37,363 nt of DNA from an uncultured Ruminococcus sp. (GTDB lineage Bacteria > Bacillota > Clostridia > Oscillospirales > Ruminococcaceae): positions 1 to 37,363 of the forward strand of contig NZ_CACWPP010000026.1 in assembly GCF_902762735.1 (NCBI RefSeq). The letters run 5' to 3'. Made by a program: the position numbers and the translations under genes. The notes under the pieces were generated by a model. The model saw nothing but the letters and a program-made list of their open reading frames with translations. It did no database searches and was not told the origin of the DNA. The stretch's first letter is position 1. Every line of letters begins with the position of its first letter. Below, one piece after another: positions 23,356 to 31,315 of the stretch.

Positions 23356-23384
23356 ACCGATCGGCAGCAATGTCGGTCGGTTTT
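23356..23384 (+). terminator. pfl operon terminator
   Basis: A 10-bp stem with two G-U pairs (23356-23365 with 23372-23381) and 6-nt loop, then TTTTATTATT. It ends the three-gene pfl unit. Confidence 0.85.
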
Positions 23385-23388
23385 ATTA

Positions 23389-23417
23389 TTGACTTTTTCC
23401 ACCTGTTGTGATAAAAT
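23389..23417 (+). promoter_or_regulatory. Promoter of the membrane-protein/pflA unit
   Basis: -35 TTGACT (23389-23394), 17-bp spacer, -10 TAAAAT (23412-23417). It starts immediately after the pfl terminator and probably drives the two membrane protein genes and pflA. Confidence 0.75.
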
Positions 23418-23493
23418 ATTAATCGGGTAAAAAGAAAAAACAGGCAGAGATCGTCAGTTTGACGGTGAACAAAAATGAGGGAGCATAAGGATA

Positions 23494-24153
23494 ATGGCAG
23501 ATAAAAAACTGATCTTTATCGTTTTGGGTATAATTATTTTAGTTGCAGTTTTGATAACTGTTCTTGTGACCAAGAATGCTTTGATCGGGCTTTGCGGCTG
23601 TGCTGTGCTGGTGTTGTGGCTGTTGATCTCTATTATCCGCGTGCCAAAACACAAGACGGATATTGTATTTCTGCTGTCTATGGCGGCACTGCTGTCTGCG
23701 GGGGCGGGAATTTCGCTGTTTCTTCATATCAGAGGAAATGGTCTCAAGGGCAACATGACTTTCATTTCTGTGATCGGCGGTCTGGCGGCAGTTGTGTTCA
23801 CGGCTGTTGTTTCAAATATCCTGAGGAAAAAGCGCTGTAATCACCCTGTTGAAGCTGTCTGCTCGGACTTGGATGTTTTTGAAAGCAGTAACAGCGATAA
23901 TAACGGCGTTACACGGGTCTATGCGCCTGTATGGGAATATGTCTACGAAGGGGCTTATTATAACGAGTCCGAAAAGATACACTCGAAAAATTGCAGAGTA
24001 AGAAAAGGTACTAAGATGACACTTTACATCGACCCGCGCGACCCCGAAGATTTTATCGGAGTCAATTACGCTTCACTAATAAAATTAGTTGTTGTGCTGT
24101 GTGTGCTGACAGGTGCGGCGATATGTATTTTTTACAATGATATATTCAATTAA
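23494..24153 (+). CDS. Membrane protein with DUF3592-like extracytoplasmic or cytoplasmic domain
   Basis: A 219-aa protein with four predicted membrane helices near 6-26, 31-48, 57-78 and 89-110, a soluble domain (about 111-190) and a final helix (about 195-214). The soluble domain pattern VYAPVWEYVYEGAYYNESE followed by KGTKMTLYIDPRDPEDF resembles DUF3592-type domains of unknown role. It is paralogous to the C-terminal part of the next gene (VHAPIWQYMLGGHAYTQTE and ILVNPNDPMDI). It lies between the pfl operon and pflA with its own promoter. No function can be assigned. Confidence 0.75.
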   Translation: MADKKLIFIVLGIIILVAVLITVLVTKNALIGLCGCAVLVLWLLISIIRVPKHKTDIVFLLSMAALLSAGAGISLFLHIRGNGLKGNMTFISVIGGLAAVVFTAVVSNILRKKRCNHPVEAVCSDLDVFESSNSDNNGVTRVYAPVWEYVYEGAYYNESEKIHSKNCRVRKGTKMTLYIDPRDPEDFIGVNYASLIKLVVVLCVLTGAAICIFYNDIFN

Positions 24154-24187
24154 AGAGATAATATAAAGACAAAAGGAGATAATCAAA

Positions 24188-25150
24188 ATGCAGATGAGCA
24201 GAGAACAATTTGAACAGATCACGGGTGAAAGGCTGCCGCGAAACGTTAAGCTGGTCACCCGCGATGAGATGATGCAGGGGCAGAATTATCAGCAGAACGT
24301 TCAGCCGAATTATCAGCCGTATCGGCAGCAGAACGTTCAGCCGAATTATCAGCCGTATCAGCAGCAGAACGTTCAGCCAAATTATGCGCAGTACCAACAG
24401 CCGAATGTTCAGCAGTACCCTCAGACCTACGGTCAGATGAATAATTTGCAGCCAAATATGCCGAATAATTTAGATATTCGTTCAAGTCAGAAAGAAAAAG
24501 CTCCGCATTCGGGACAGGTGCTGGCTTCGATAGGTATCGGCGTGCTTGCATTATTTTTTACAGGCATGCTGAGCATCAATCTTTCGCTGGCTGTGCTGGC
24601 ATTTTGCATAGCATCAGCATCGCACTTTATCGGACTTGATACAGAACCCCACAGGCAGGAGAGCAAGTTCATAGCAAAAGTCGTGACAGGCTGCGGCATA
24701 CTGGCAGGTACGGGTCTTTTTGCAGGCTTGTTTTTGCCTGATGTGATAGGCAATGTCATCGGCAGTGCTATCGCCATAGCTATCGGCGGAGCGGTGATCG
24801 CTTCCCCCTCGATAGCACTGAGGCTGAAAATGCGCCGCTGCACCGAAAAGGTCAGGGCGGTATGTATAGGTCTGCATTCAAAACGCGGCTCAGGCAGACA
24901 CCACAACATGGTACATGCCCCGATATGGCAGTATATGTTGGGCGGACATGCCTATACCCAGACCGAGAGCGTCTACTGCAATCCTCCCGAATTTCACGAG
25001 GGTGAGGGCGCAGAGATACTGGTAAACCCCAACGACCCGATGGATATAACACGCGGCAAGTCAAGCGGAAAGATAGCTGTTACGATGGCAGGCGTTATCG
25101 TGGCAGTGCTGGGCGTAATAACACTGCTGCAAAGTTTAGGGCTTTTATAA
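24188..25150 (+). CDS. Membrane protein with Gln/Asn/Pro/Tyr-rich tandem repeats
   Basis: A 320-aa protein. Residues 1-30 are charged (REQFEQITGERLPRN). Residues 35-70 are three 12-residue repeats of the type QQNVQPNYQPYQ, continuing in degenerate form to about 95. Three to four membrane helices span about 110-210. A DUF3592-like domain follows (about 225-290), paralogous to the protein at 23494-24153, and then a last helix. The low-complexity N-terminus resembles flexible, self-associating tails. GGAG lies 9 nt before the ATG at 24188. It is followed after 19 nt by pflA. Function unknown. Confidence 0.75.
   Translation: MQMSREQFEQITGERLPRNVKLVTRDEMMQGQNYQQNVQPNYQPYRQQNVQPNYQPYQQQNVQPNYAQYQQPNVQQYPQTYGQMNNLQPNMPNNLDIRSSQKEKAPHSGQVLASIGIGVLALFFTGMLSINLSLAVLAFCIASASHFIGLDTEPHRQESKFIAKVVTGCGILAGTGLFAGLFLPDVIGNVIGSAIAIAIGGAVIASPSIALRLKMRRCTEKVRAVCIGLHSKRGSGRHHNMVHAPIWQYMLGGHAYTQTESVYCNPPEFHEGEGAEILVNPNDPMDITRGKSSGKIAVTMAGVIVAVLGVITLLQSLGLL
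24290..24397 (+). repeat. Three 36-bp in-frame tandem repeats
   Basis: Units at 24290-24325, 24326-24361 and 24362-24397. The first two differ at only one or two bases; the third is more diverged. Each encodes 12 residues of the pattern QQNVQPNYxxYx. Near-identity of the first two units suggests recent repeat change. Confidence 0.85.
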
Positions 25151-25169
25151 TGATTCAAGGTGAGATAAA

Positions 25170-25919
25170 TTGACAGGACACATTCATTCAACAGAAAGTT
25201 TCAGCTCGGTGGACGGACCGGGCAACCGCTTTGTCATATTTTTTCAGGGCTGTCCCATGCGCTGTCTGTATTGCCACAATCCCGATACATGGGAGGCAGG
25301 CGGCGGCAGGAAAGTAACGGCGGAAGAGCTTCTTGACGAGTTCGACTCGGTGAAAGAGTTCCTAAAAGGCGGTGGGATCACCTGCACAGGCGGTGAGCCT
25401 TGCCTGCAAATGGCTTTCCTGACTGAGCTTTTCGAGAAAGCAAAAGCTCGCGGCATAAACACTTGTCTTGATACCTGCGGCATAACTTTCCGCACGGAAA
25501 ATACTTCGGCGTTTGACAGGCTTATGCAGTCTACCGACCTTGTGATGCTGGACATAAAGCACATCGACCCCGTCTGTCACAAAAAGCTGACAAGCCACGA
25601 CAATGCGAATATCCTTGCTTTTGCGCAGTATCTAAGCAATATTGGAAAACCTGTCTGGATAAGGCATGTGGTCGTGCCGAACATAACCGACAACGAGGAA
25701 TACCTCTATAAGCTGGGCAGATTTCTCGCCCATATCAAGACCATCAAAGCGCTCGATGTTCTGCCTTATCACACGTTGGGCAAGTCCAAATATGAGAAGC
25801 TGGGGCTGGAATATCCGTTGGGCGATACGCCGCCCATGTCGCACGAGGGCGCACACAAAGCCCGCGATATAATTATGAAAGGTCTTAAAGACGAACTTCG
25901 TGATGAATTGAAAAAATAG
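25170..25919 (+). CDS. pflA: Pyruvate formate-lyase activating enzyme
   Basis: A 249-aa radical SAM enzyme that abstracts hydrogen from the PFL radical glycine. The cluster motif is CPMRCLYC (Cys28, Cys32, Cys35), followed by HNPDTW, GGGITCTGGEPCLQ and LDTCG. VDGPGNRFVIFFQGC at the N-terminus is typical of PflA. The start is TTG at 25170, supported by AAGGTGAG 7 nt upstream; there is no in-frame ATG before the conserved region. A weak TTG start may limit its level, fitting a catalytic activator. It follows two membrane protein genes and ends at a strong terminator. Confidence 0.95.
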   Translation: MTGHIHSTESFSSVDGPGNRFVIFFQGCPMRCLYCHNPDTWEAGGGRKVTAEELLDEFDSVKEFLKGGGITCTGGEPCLQMAFLTELFEKAKARGINTCLDTCGITFRTENTSAFDRLMQSTDLVMLDIKHIDPVCHKKLTSHDNANILAFAQYLSNIGKPVWIRHVVVPNITDNEEYLYKLGRFLAHIKTIKALDVLPYHTLGKSKYEKLGLEYPLGDTPPMSHEGAHKARDIIMKGLKDELRDELKK

Positions 25920-25923
25920 TACA

Positions 25924-25958
25924 AAAAAGCACCCTGTAATTGCAGCAGGGTGCTTTTT
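25924..25958 (+). terminator. pflA terminator
   Basis: A 13-bp perfect stem (25924-25936 with 25946-25958) ending in TTTTT, loop 9 nt. Confidence 0.9.
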
Positions 25959-25972
25959 ATGTCCTAAAATAC

Positions 25973-26002
25973 TTCTCCCCCCGCTTGCGGGCGAGGGGAG
26001 AA
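25973..26002. repeat. GC-rich extragenic palindrome
   Basis: Arms TTCTCCCC (25973-25980) and GGGGAGAA (25995-26002) with a G+C-rich centre. It resembles in design the hairpin at 46-80 and lies between the convergent pflA and alpha-xylosidase genes. It may add to termination. Confidence 0.6.
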
Positions 26003-26032
26003 TAAAATACCAAAGGGTGATGAATGCTGTTA

Positions 26033-28378
26033 TTATAAGTCGATGATGACTTTGCCGCTGCCGACGGTAGGTGTGACATCAATTACCTTGTCGGTGTTGG
26101 CAACGCTGATTTTGAAGTTTGCCTTTGTTGCGGTGTAGCTGCATTCGATCTTTCTGCCGTTTCTGGTCGCGGTCAGCTCGAATACTTTGTTTGCATCAGT
26201 GTCGTAAACAGGGCAAACTGCGGTCTTGCCGTCTTCCAGTTCATATATGGTGAAGTTTGTACCGTCCAGATAATCGTACTCGAAATCTCTCTTGAAATCA
26301 CCGTATGCGATGATGGAGTTAGGCTTTGCCAGTGCAGGTATCTCAAAATAACTGCACTTATGGGTGTACCACTTGCCGCCCTCAAAGACCTTGCCTGTGA
26401 TTATGTCAGTCCATCTTCCCTCAGGAACATAGTACTGTGCGATGCCGTCCTCATTGAGGATAGGTGCAACGAGTATATTGTCGCCCAGCATGTACTGTCT
26501 GTCAAGTGTCAGGCAGGCGGGGTCATTTGCAAAGTCTATGACCATTGCTCTCATCATGGTCACGCCGACCTCGTGGGTCTTTATCGCCTGTGCCCACAGA
26601 TAAGGCATCAGCTCGCCTTTCTTCTTTGTGAAGAATCGCAGTACATCACAGCTTTCCTCATCAAACAGCCACGGCACGCGGTAGGACTGGTTTCCGTGAA
26701 GTCTTGAATGGGTGGAGAACAGTCCAAATGCCGCCCATCTCTTGTAAATGTCGGGAGTAGCAGTGGCTTCAAAGCCTGCCATATCGTGGGAGGTGTAGCC
26801 AAAGCCCGAAATGCACAGGCTCAGGCAGCCGCGAACGACTTCTGCCATAGAGTTGTAGTTGCCCGAACAGTCGCCGCCCCAGTGAACAGGGAACTTCTGA
26901 CCGCCCGCAGTCGCAGACCTTGCGAACAGGCATGCCTTGTTCTCGCCGTAGTATTCTTTCAGCACGTTGAATACGCACTCATTGTACAGATAGGTATAGT
27001 AGTTGTGCATCTTGATGGGGTCAGAACCGTCAAAGTAGACCACATCGCGGGTAGGTATCCTCTCGCCGAAGTCGGTCTTGAAAGTGTCAACGCCCATCTC
27101 GCAGAGTTTTCTCAGGTAGCCTGCGTACCACTTGCATGCATCGGGATTGGTGAAGTCAACTATCGCCATACCGGGCTGCCACTCATCGCACTGGAACACC
27201 GAGCCGTCCTTTTTCTTGATGAAATAGCCGTGTTCCATGCCCTCATCAAACAGTCTTGAACGCTGACCGACATATGGGTTTATCCACACACAGGTCTTAA
27301 GCCCCTTAGTTTCATGCAGTCTTTTCAGCAGACCCTCAGGGTCGGGGAACTGCTCTGTATCCCACTCAAAGTTGCACCATTCCAGACCTTTCATCCAGAA
27401 GCAGTCAAAGTGGAATACCTGAAGAGGTATATCTCTTTCAGCCATGCCGTCGATGAAGCTGGTTATGGTAGCTTCGTCATAGCTGGTGGTGAATGAAGAT
27501 GTCAGCCACAGACCAAAGCTGAATGCAGGCGGCAGTGAGGGCTTGCCTGTCAGATCGGTATAGCCCTTCATTACCTGTGTGAGGTCCTCACCGCCGAATA
27601 CGAAGTATTCAAGGCTCTCACCCGGCAGTGTGAAGCTGACCTTAGAAACGGTATCAGAGCAAACTTCAAAGCTGACCTTATCGCTGGAGTTGACAAAAAT
27701 GCCGTAGCCGCGCGAAGATACGTAGAAAGGTACGCTCTTGTAGCTCTGGTCAGAGCAGGTGCCGCCGTCAGCGTTCCATATCTCAACGTTCTGACCGTTC
27801 TTGGTGAACGTGGTGAACTTTTCACCGAAGCCGTAGAAATACTCGCCCACAGTGGTGTCAAGCTGTTCTCTTATATATGTGCGCTTCTCGTCGGCGGGAT
27901 AGCTCCAGAAAGTTTCATCTGCCTGCGCTGCAAGTCTTGCCTGCTGTTTGAATGCGCTCTCGAAAACAACGCCTGTGCTTCTCCAGCCGCCGCTGGTCAG
28001 TTTCTTATCCTTGTAATAATATGAAACACTCCAGCTGTCCCTTGAGACCTCAACTCTCGTGTCGCCCGAAACAAGCACAGCCTTATGCTCGTCGATGGTA
28101 ACAGTTGGCTTGTAGTCGCCCTTGTTCAGTACAAAGTGCGGTCCGTTGTCCTTGTAGCCCTTGTGGTGAGTTATGTTTACCTTAATAACGTTCTCAATAT
28201 CCGAAGTATAGGTTATTTCGAGGTTTGCACTGCCCAGCAGCTTGTACCTTTCCCGTCCGTAGAAAGGTGTAGCCACCACCATGAAGCCGTTCTCGACTTC
28301 AACTATGTCGTAAGCCTGATTGGCGTAATTGACCTCATAGCCTCTTTGGTTAAGCCAGAAACCGTCAGCAAATTTCAT
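26033..28378 (-). CDS. yicI: GH31 alpha-xylosidase
   Basis: A 781-aa retaining alpha-glycosidase close to YicI, which releases alpha-xylose from xyloglucan oligosaccharides. An N-terminal beta-sandwich precedes the TIM barrel. The nucleophile is Asp436 in FKTDFGERIPTRD and the acid/base is Asp503 in HWGGDCSGNY. PLQVFHFDCFWMKG and the substrate-side WINPYVGQRSRLF also match YicI-type enzymes. There is no signal peptide, so it is cytoplasmic and needs oligosaccharide import; no transporter is adjacent. GAGGAGG precedes the ATG. A palindrome downstream of its promoter may be an operator. Confidence 0.93.
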   Translation of the reverse strand: MKFADGFWLNQRGYEVNYANQAYDIVEVENGFMVVATPFYGRERYKLLGSANLEITYTSDIENVIKVNITHHKGYKDNGPHFVLNKGDYKPTVTIDEHKAVLVSGDTRVEVSRDSWSVSYYYKDKKLTSGGWRSTGVVFESAFKQQARLAAQADETFWSYPADEKRTYIREQLDTTVGEYFYGFGEKFTTFTKNGQNVEIWNADGGTCSDQSYKSVPFYVSSRGYGIFVNSSDKVSFEVCSDTVSKVSFTLPGESLEYFVFGGEDLTQVMKGYTDLTGKPSLPPAFSFGLWLTSSFTTSYDEATITSFIDGMAERDIPLQVFHFDCFWMKGLEWCNFEWDTEQFPDPEGLLKRLHETKGLKTCVWINPYVGQRSRLFDEGMEHGYFIKKKDGSVFQCDEWQPGMAIVDFTNPDACKWYAGYLRKLCEMGVDTFKTDFGERIPTRDVVYFDGSDPIKMHNYYTYLYNECVFNVLKEYYGENKACLFARSATAGGQKFPVHWGGDCSGNYNSMAEVVRGCLSLCISGFGYTSHDMAGFEATATPDIYKRWAAFGLFSTHSRLHGNQSYRVPWLFDEESCDVLRFFTKKKGELMPYLWAQAIKTHEVGVTMMRAMVIDFANDPACLTLDRQYMLGDNILVAPILNEDGIAQYYVPEGRWTDIITGKVFEGGKWYTHKCSYFEIPALAKPNSIIAYGDFKRDFEYDYLDGTNFTIYELEDGKTAVCPVYDTDANKVFELTATRNGRKIECSYTATKANFKISVANTDKVIDVTPTVGSGKVIIDL

Positions 28379-28426
28379 TGGATATACCTCCTCTTAAACA
28401 AATAATTGTTAATAAATGAAAGTCGG

Positions 28427-28443
28427 GACAGGGCATGCCTGTC
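28427..28443. promoter_or_regulatory. Candidate operator in the alpha-xylosidase leader
   Basis: Inverted repeat GACAGG-GCATG-CCTGTC, about 10-25 nt after the expected start site. The position fits a repressor roadblock responding to sugar; the regulator is not in the window. Confidence 0.5.
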
Positions 28444-28459
28444 ACAATAGCTTAGATAT

Positions 28460-28488
28460 ATTTTAATACATTCTGCCTAAAAATGCAA
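28460..28488 (-). promoter_or_regulatory. Alpha-xylosidase promoter
   Basis: Minus strand: -35 TTGCAT (28483-28488), 17-bp spacer, -10 TAAAAT (28460-28465). Apart from this, the palindrome at 28427-28443 and the terminator at 28650-28680, I see no gene in 28379-28698. Confidence 0.72.
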
Positions 28489-28649
28489 TAGCAAAAAACA
28501 ACATTGTATAATATGTTTATGCTTTTGTTGATAATTCATCTAAATTTTCGGTGAATTGATTTGAATTACATGTTATATTCTGAAAGTGTGTAAAGCAGTT
28601 TTACGCCGCGATCAGCCAATAAAGTTCAGCCGTGAACCGTTTTGTAAAG

Positions 28650-28680
28650 AAAAGGCACTTCCGCCAATAGCAGAAGTGCC
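28650..28680 (-). terminator. Terminator of the moxR-transglutaminase operon
   Basis: An 8-bp stem (28654-28661 with 28673-28680), followed on the minus strand by TTTTCTTT. It lies 19 bp after the 112-aa gene. Confidence 0.82.
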
Positions 28681-28698
28681 GAAAATATTATGCTTCAC

Positions 28699-29037
28699 TC
28701 AGATCTCGTGGCTGCATTTTCCCGTGAACTGACCGTCCTCCTGATAGCCTTTGAGTATACGCAGGCAAAGCGGCAGTACCATATAGTCGATGCCGTCATG
28801 TACCGTCCAAGCGTTTGAGCTGTTTTTTATGGTTATAGTGCCGTTCTTTAACAGCTCAGCCATGTGCGTCTCGGAAAGGACCTCGTGCGTCTTTTTCCTG
28901 AATACTATCTGTCCGTCAGCGATACGCTCATCATTCCTGTGTTCGGGCACATTCAGGTCATAGCAGTAATAGCTGTAAACCACTTCATTCTCGTTCTCAT
29001 GCAGCTTTGTGCAGCCGCTCCCTATCCCTTTACTCAT
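28699..29037 (-). CDS. Hypothetical 112-aa protein at the end of the moxR operon
   Basis: An unrecognised soluble protein of 112 aa. It has four Cys, no signal peptide and no membrane helix. It contains a GQIVFRKKTHEVLSETHMAELLKNG segment that looks like strand-helix, then ITIKNSSNAWTVHDGIDYMVLPL. AAGGACGG lies upstream of the ATG. It starts 26 bp after the transglutaminase gene and is followed by the operon terminator, so it is likely cotranscribed with moxR. No function is proposed. Confidence 0.7.
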   Translation of the reverse strand: MSKGIGSGCTKLHENENEVVYSYYCYDLNVPEHRNDERIADGQIVFRKKTHEVLSETHMAELLKNGTITIKNSSNAWTVHDGIDYMVLPLCLRILKGYQEDGQFTGKCSHEI

Positions 29038-29063
29038 AACTTGACACCGTCCTTATTACAGTT

Positions 29064-31301
29064 TTATTGTTCAGAAGCTCTCTTCTGTTTCTTTTTTCCT
29101 TTGTTTGCAAGTGCTTTCCAGCTCTGCTTATAACAGCTGTATGCCGCTTCAAATTCTACTGCCGCTGGTCTGTACCCGCCAAAGCACACCTGCTCGAACA
29201 GGTCAACAGCCCTGCTTATCTCAGCTTCTCTGCTTTCAGCCAGCTCCAGCACCTGATGAGGAGTCATGCCCCTGATGTTTGCGTTCCTGTCAGAGCTTAT
29301 CTCCAGCAGTCTTATGATACGCTTGTAGAGCGCCAGTGTCTTTTCGGCAGGTGTTTTGCGGAACTTCATTCTCAGCCTGAAGAACAGCTCAACGATCCTG
29401 TCAAGGAATATCACGAACACCAGCACGAACACAACGCCCAAGAACAGCGCTATCCTGCTGAAATAGTCAAGGAAAGTCCTGATGGCTTCTGCCGCGTTGC
29501 CGCCGCCCTGCTGCTGTTGTGCAGTCTGCTTGTAGTCGGGCACTGTCGGGTCGAATGTCACCCAGCCTGCGCCGGGCAGATACGCCTCAACAAAAGCGTG
29601 TGCATGGCTGTCGCGCACGATATACGCACCGCCCTCACCTCGTTCGTAAGCCGCAAAGCCTTCAACATACCTTGCGGGTATGCCCTCAGCCCTTGCCATA
29701 AGCACCATCGCAGTCGCATAGCTTGTGCAGACACCTGTTTTGCTGTCGAAGATAAAGTATTCTATCGACTCGTCATCAGGCTCAAAATCAATGTCATAGA
29801 TATAGCCGTTTTTCAGGAAATAATCCACAAACGCTTCGCATTTTTCGTAGTCGCTGTCACAGTTCTTTGTTATCTGATGTGCCAGTGTCTCTATCCTGTC
29901 GGAAATGCCGCCTTTCTCGGTATAAAGCTCATACACCCTCAGTATATTCGAGTATTGGTAGGGCGTTATATCGCCGTTGAACATGGCTTCGTCCAGCAAT
30001 TTTTCAAAACTTTCCCTTGTAAACGGAAGTTCGCTGACATACTCGTTCTCGTGCAAGCCTTCTGCCACGTAGCCGTAACTTATGCCCAGACCGCCGTAAG
30101 CGGAAGAATATCCGCTGCGGTAATTCACCTCACCGTGAGTATTTCTGCGGCAGTAAGTCAAATGTTCTATATCTGCCATCAGCGGTGCGGGTATATAGGA
30201 GGGGCTGTAAGTCGAGCCTGAGATGCTCAGCCACGGCTTTGTCTTGTATTCGCTGTATTTGCCGAACAGTTCCTCAGTAAGCCCGTATTCTTCGTATCTG
30301 CCTGTCTCTGCGAGTCTCTTCATCATCTCATAAACGAACAGCGGAGAATTTACTTCGTTGTCATCGCCTTCATCAATGCCTTCCCATTCCAGGAATTCGT
30401 TTCTCAGCACCCATTGTTCGCTTCTGTAATAGTCAAATGACTGCCTGCGCAGGTATATCTGTGGAACGTCCTGCGATGCATTTACATAAAACAGCACCTC
30501 ACCCGTCGAATCTGCACCGAAACGGGGTGATGAAACTTCGTTCAGGTCATCATATGCAGTCCTGTTTGTGTTGACATTGAACCTGAAGATACCTGAGTTT
30601 GTTTCCAGCTGTGATGAAAAATCGGGCTTTGGAATAAGCATAGTCACCGCGCCGACAAATGTTACGAACAGCGCCAGACCTATCGTGTATGACTTGTTTA
30701 TCAGCAGTTTGGAATCCTTGTTATCTTTCCTTGCATCATCAGCCACCATACGCTGATGCACCATCATCGCCAGGAAAATGGTCATCATAAAAGTAAGGTT
30801 GAGCGTTTCGATGTTATCCGCACGCTTGCCGTAGATAACAAACGGGAACATCGTTACCAGCATAACGCCGAATATCCTGAATCTGTATACAGTGAAATAA
30901 TACAGCACCGATACAAGGAAGAAACCAAGTCCCGCAAAGATAAATGCGTTGTATTCAAATACCGCGCCTACCTCCTGCGAACTCAGGTAAAACCACTCAT
31001 AGAAACTAACACCCGAGCTTTGCCAGCCTGTCCCGATGAGCCAGCCCGACAGGACGACTACCAGCAAGCCGATGCCGCAGTAGACGAAAAACCTGAGTAT
31101 CTTCTTTTTCTTTAACTTCTCGAAAAACCAGAACAGCGCTGATTCAAAGCCTATGAACCCGACAGTCGCGAGATTTACATTGTCGCTGTAATAGGTGTCA
31201 AAGATAACATTCATCACCACCGCGCCCAGCAGCAGAGGCAGAAAGTACTTTTCAACAGAAGCGAAGAGCCATTTTACCAGCTTATCCTTTTTTTCTATCA
31301 T
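29064..31301 (-). CDS. TgpA-like membrane transglutaminase-domain protein
   Basis: A 745-aa membrane protein. About six to seven helices form the N-terminal TgpA-type region (1-220). An exposed transglutaminase-like domain (about 470-590) holds the triad Cys525 (KTGVCTSYA), His568 (SHAHAFVEAY) and Asp584 (VTFDPTVPD). One further helix near 620-640 and a cytoplasmic DUF4129-like tail follow. Family members are presumed cell-surface protease- or crosslinking-type enzymes; the substrate is unknown. AAAGGAGG precedes the ATG. It is third in the conserved order moxR, DUF58, transglutaminase, where these genes are thought to act as one system. Confidence 0.92.
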   Translation of the reverse strand: MIEKKDKLVKWLFASVEKYFLPLLLGAVVMNVIFDTYYSDNVNLATVGFIGFESALFWFFEKLKKKKILRFFVYCGIGLLVVVLSGWLIGTGWQSSGVSFYEWFYLSSQEVGAVFEYNAFIFAGLGFFLVSVLYYFTVYRFRIFGVMLVTMFPFVIYGKRADNIETLNLTFMMTIFLAMMVHQRMVADDARKDNKDSKLLINKSYTIGLALFVTFVGAVTMLIPKPDFSSQLETNSGIFRFNVNTNRTAYDDLNEVSSPRFGADSTGEVLFYVNASQDVPQIYLRRQSFDYYRSEQWVLRNEFLEWEGIDEGDDNEVNSPLFVYEMMKRLAETGRYEEYGLTEELFGKYSEYKTKPWLSISGSTYSPSYIPAPLMADIEHLTYCRRNTHGEVNYRSGYSSAYGGLGISYGYVAEGLHENEYVSELPFTRESFEKLLDEAMFNGDITPYQYSNILRVYELYTEKGGISDRIETLAHQITKNCDSDYEKCEAFVDYFLKNGYIYDIDFEPDDESIEYFIFDSKTGVCTSYATAMVLMARAEGIPARYVEGFAAYERGEGGAYIVRDSHAHAFVEAYLPGAGWVTFDPTVPDYKQTAQQQQGGGNAAEAIRTFLDYFSRIALFLGVVFVLVFVIFLDRIVELFFRLRMKFRKTPAEKTLALYKRIIRLLEISSDRNANIRGMTPHQVLELAESREAEISRAVDLFEQVCFGGYRPAAVEFEAAYSCYKQSWKALANKGKKKQKRASEQ

Positions 31302-31315
31302 GGCTCACGCCTCCT

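Noticed and set aside
24290..24397. CRISPR-like direct repeats
   Set aside because: The repeats are contiguous, in frame, and encode a repetitive peptide; there are no spacers.
29067..30221. Plus-strand open frame of 384 codons
   Set aside because: Antisense to the transglutaminase-domain gene, Cys/His-rich without motif, and without a promoter or ribosome site.
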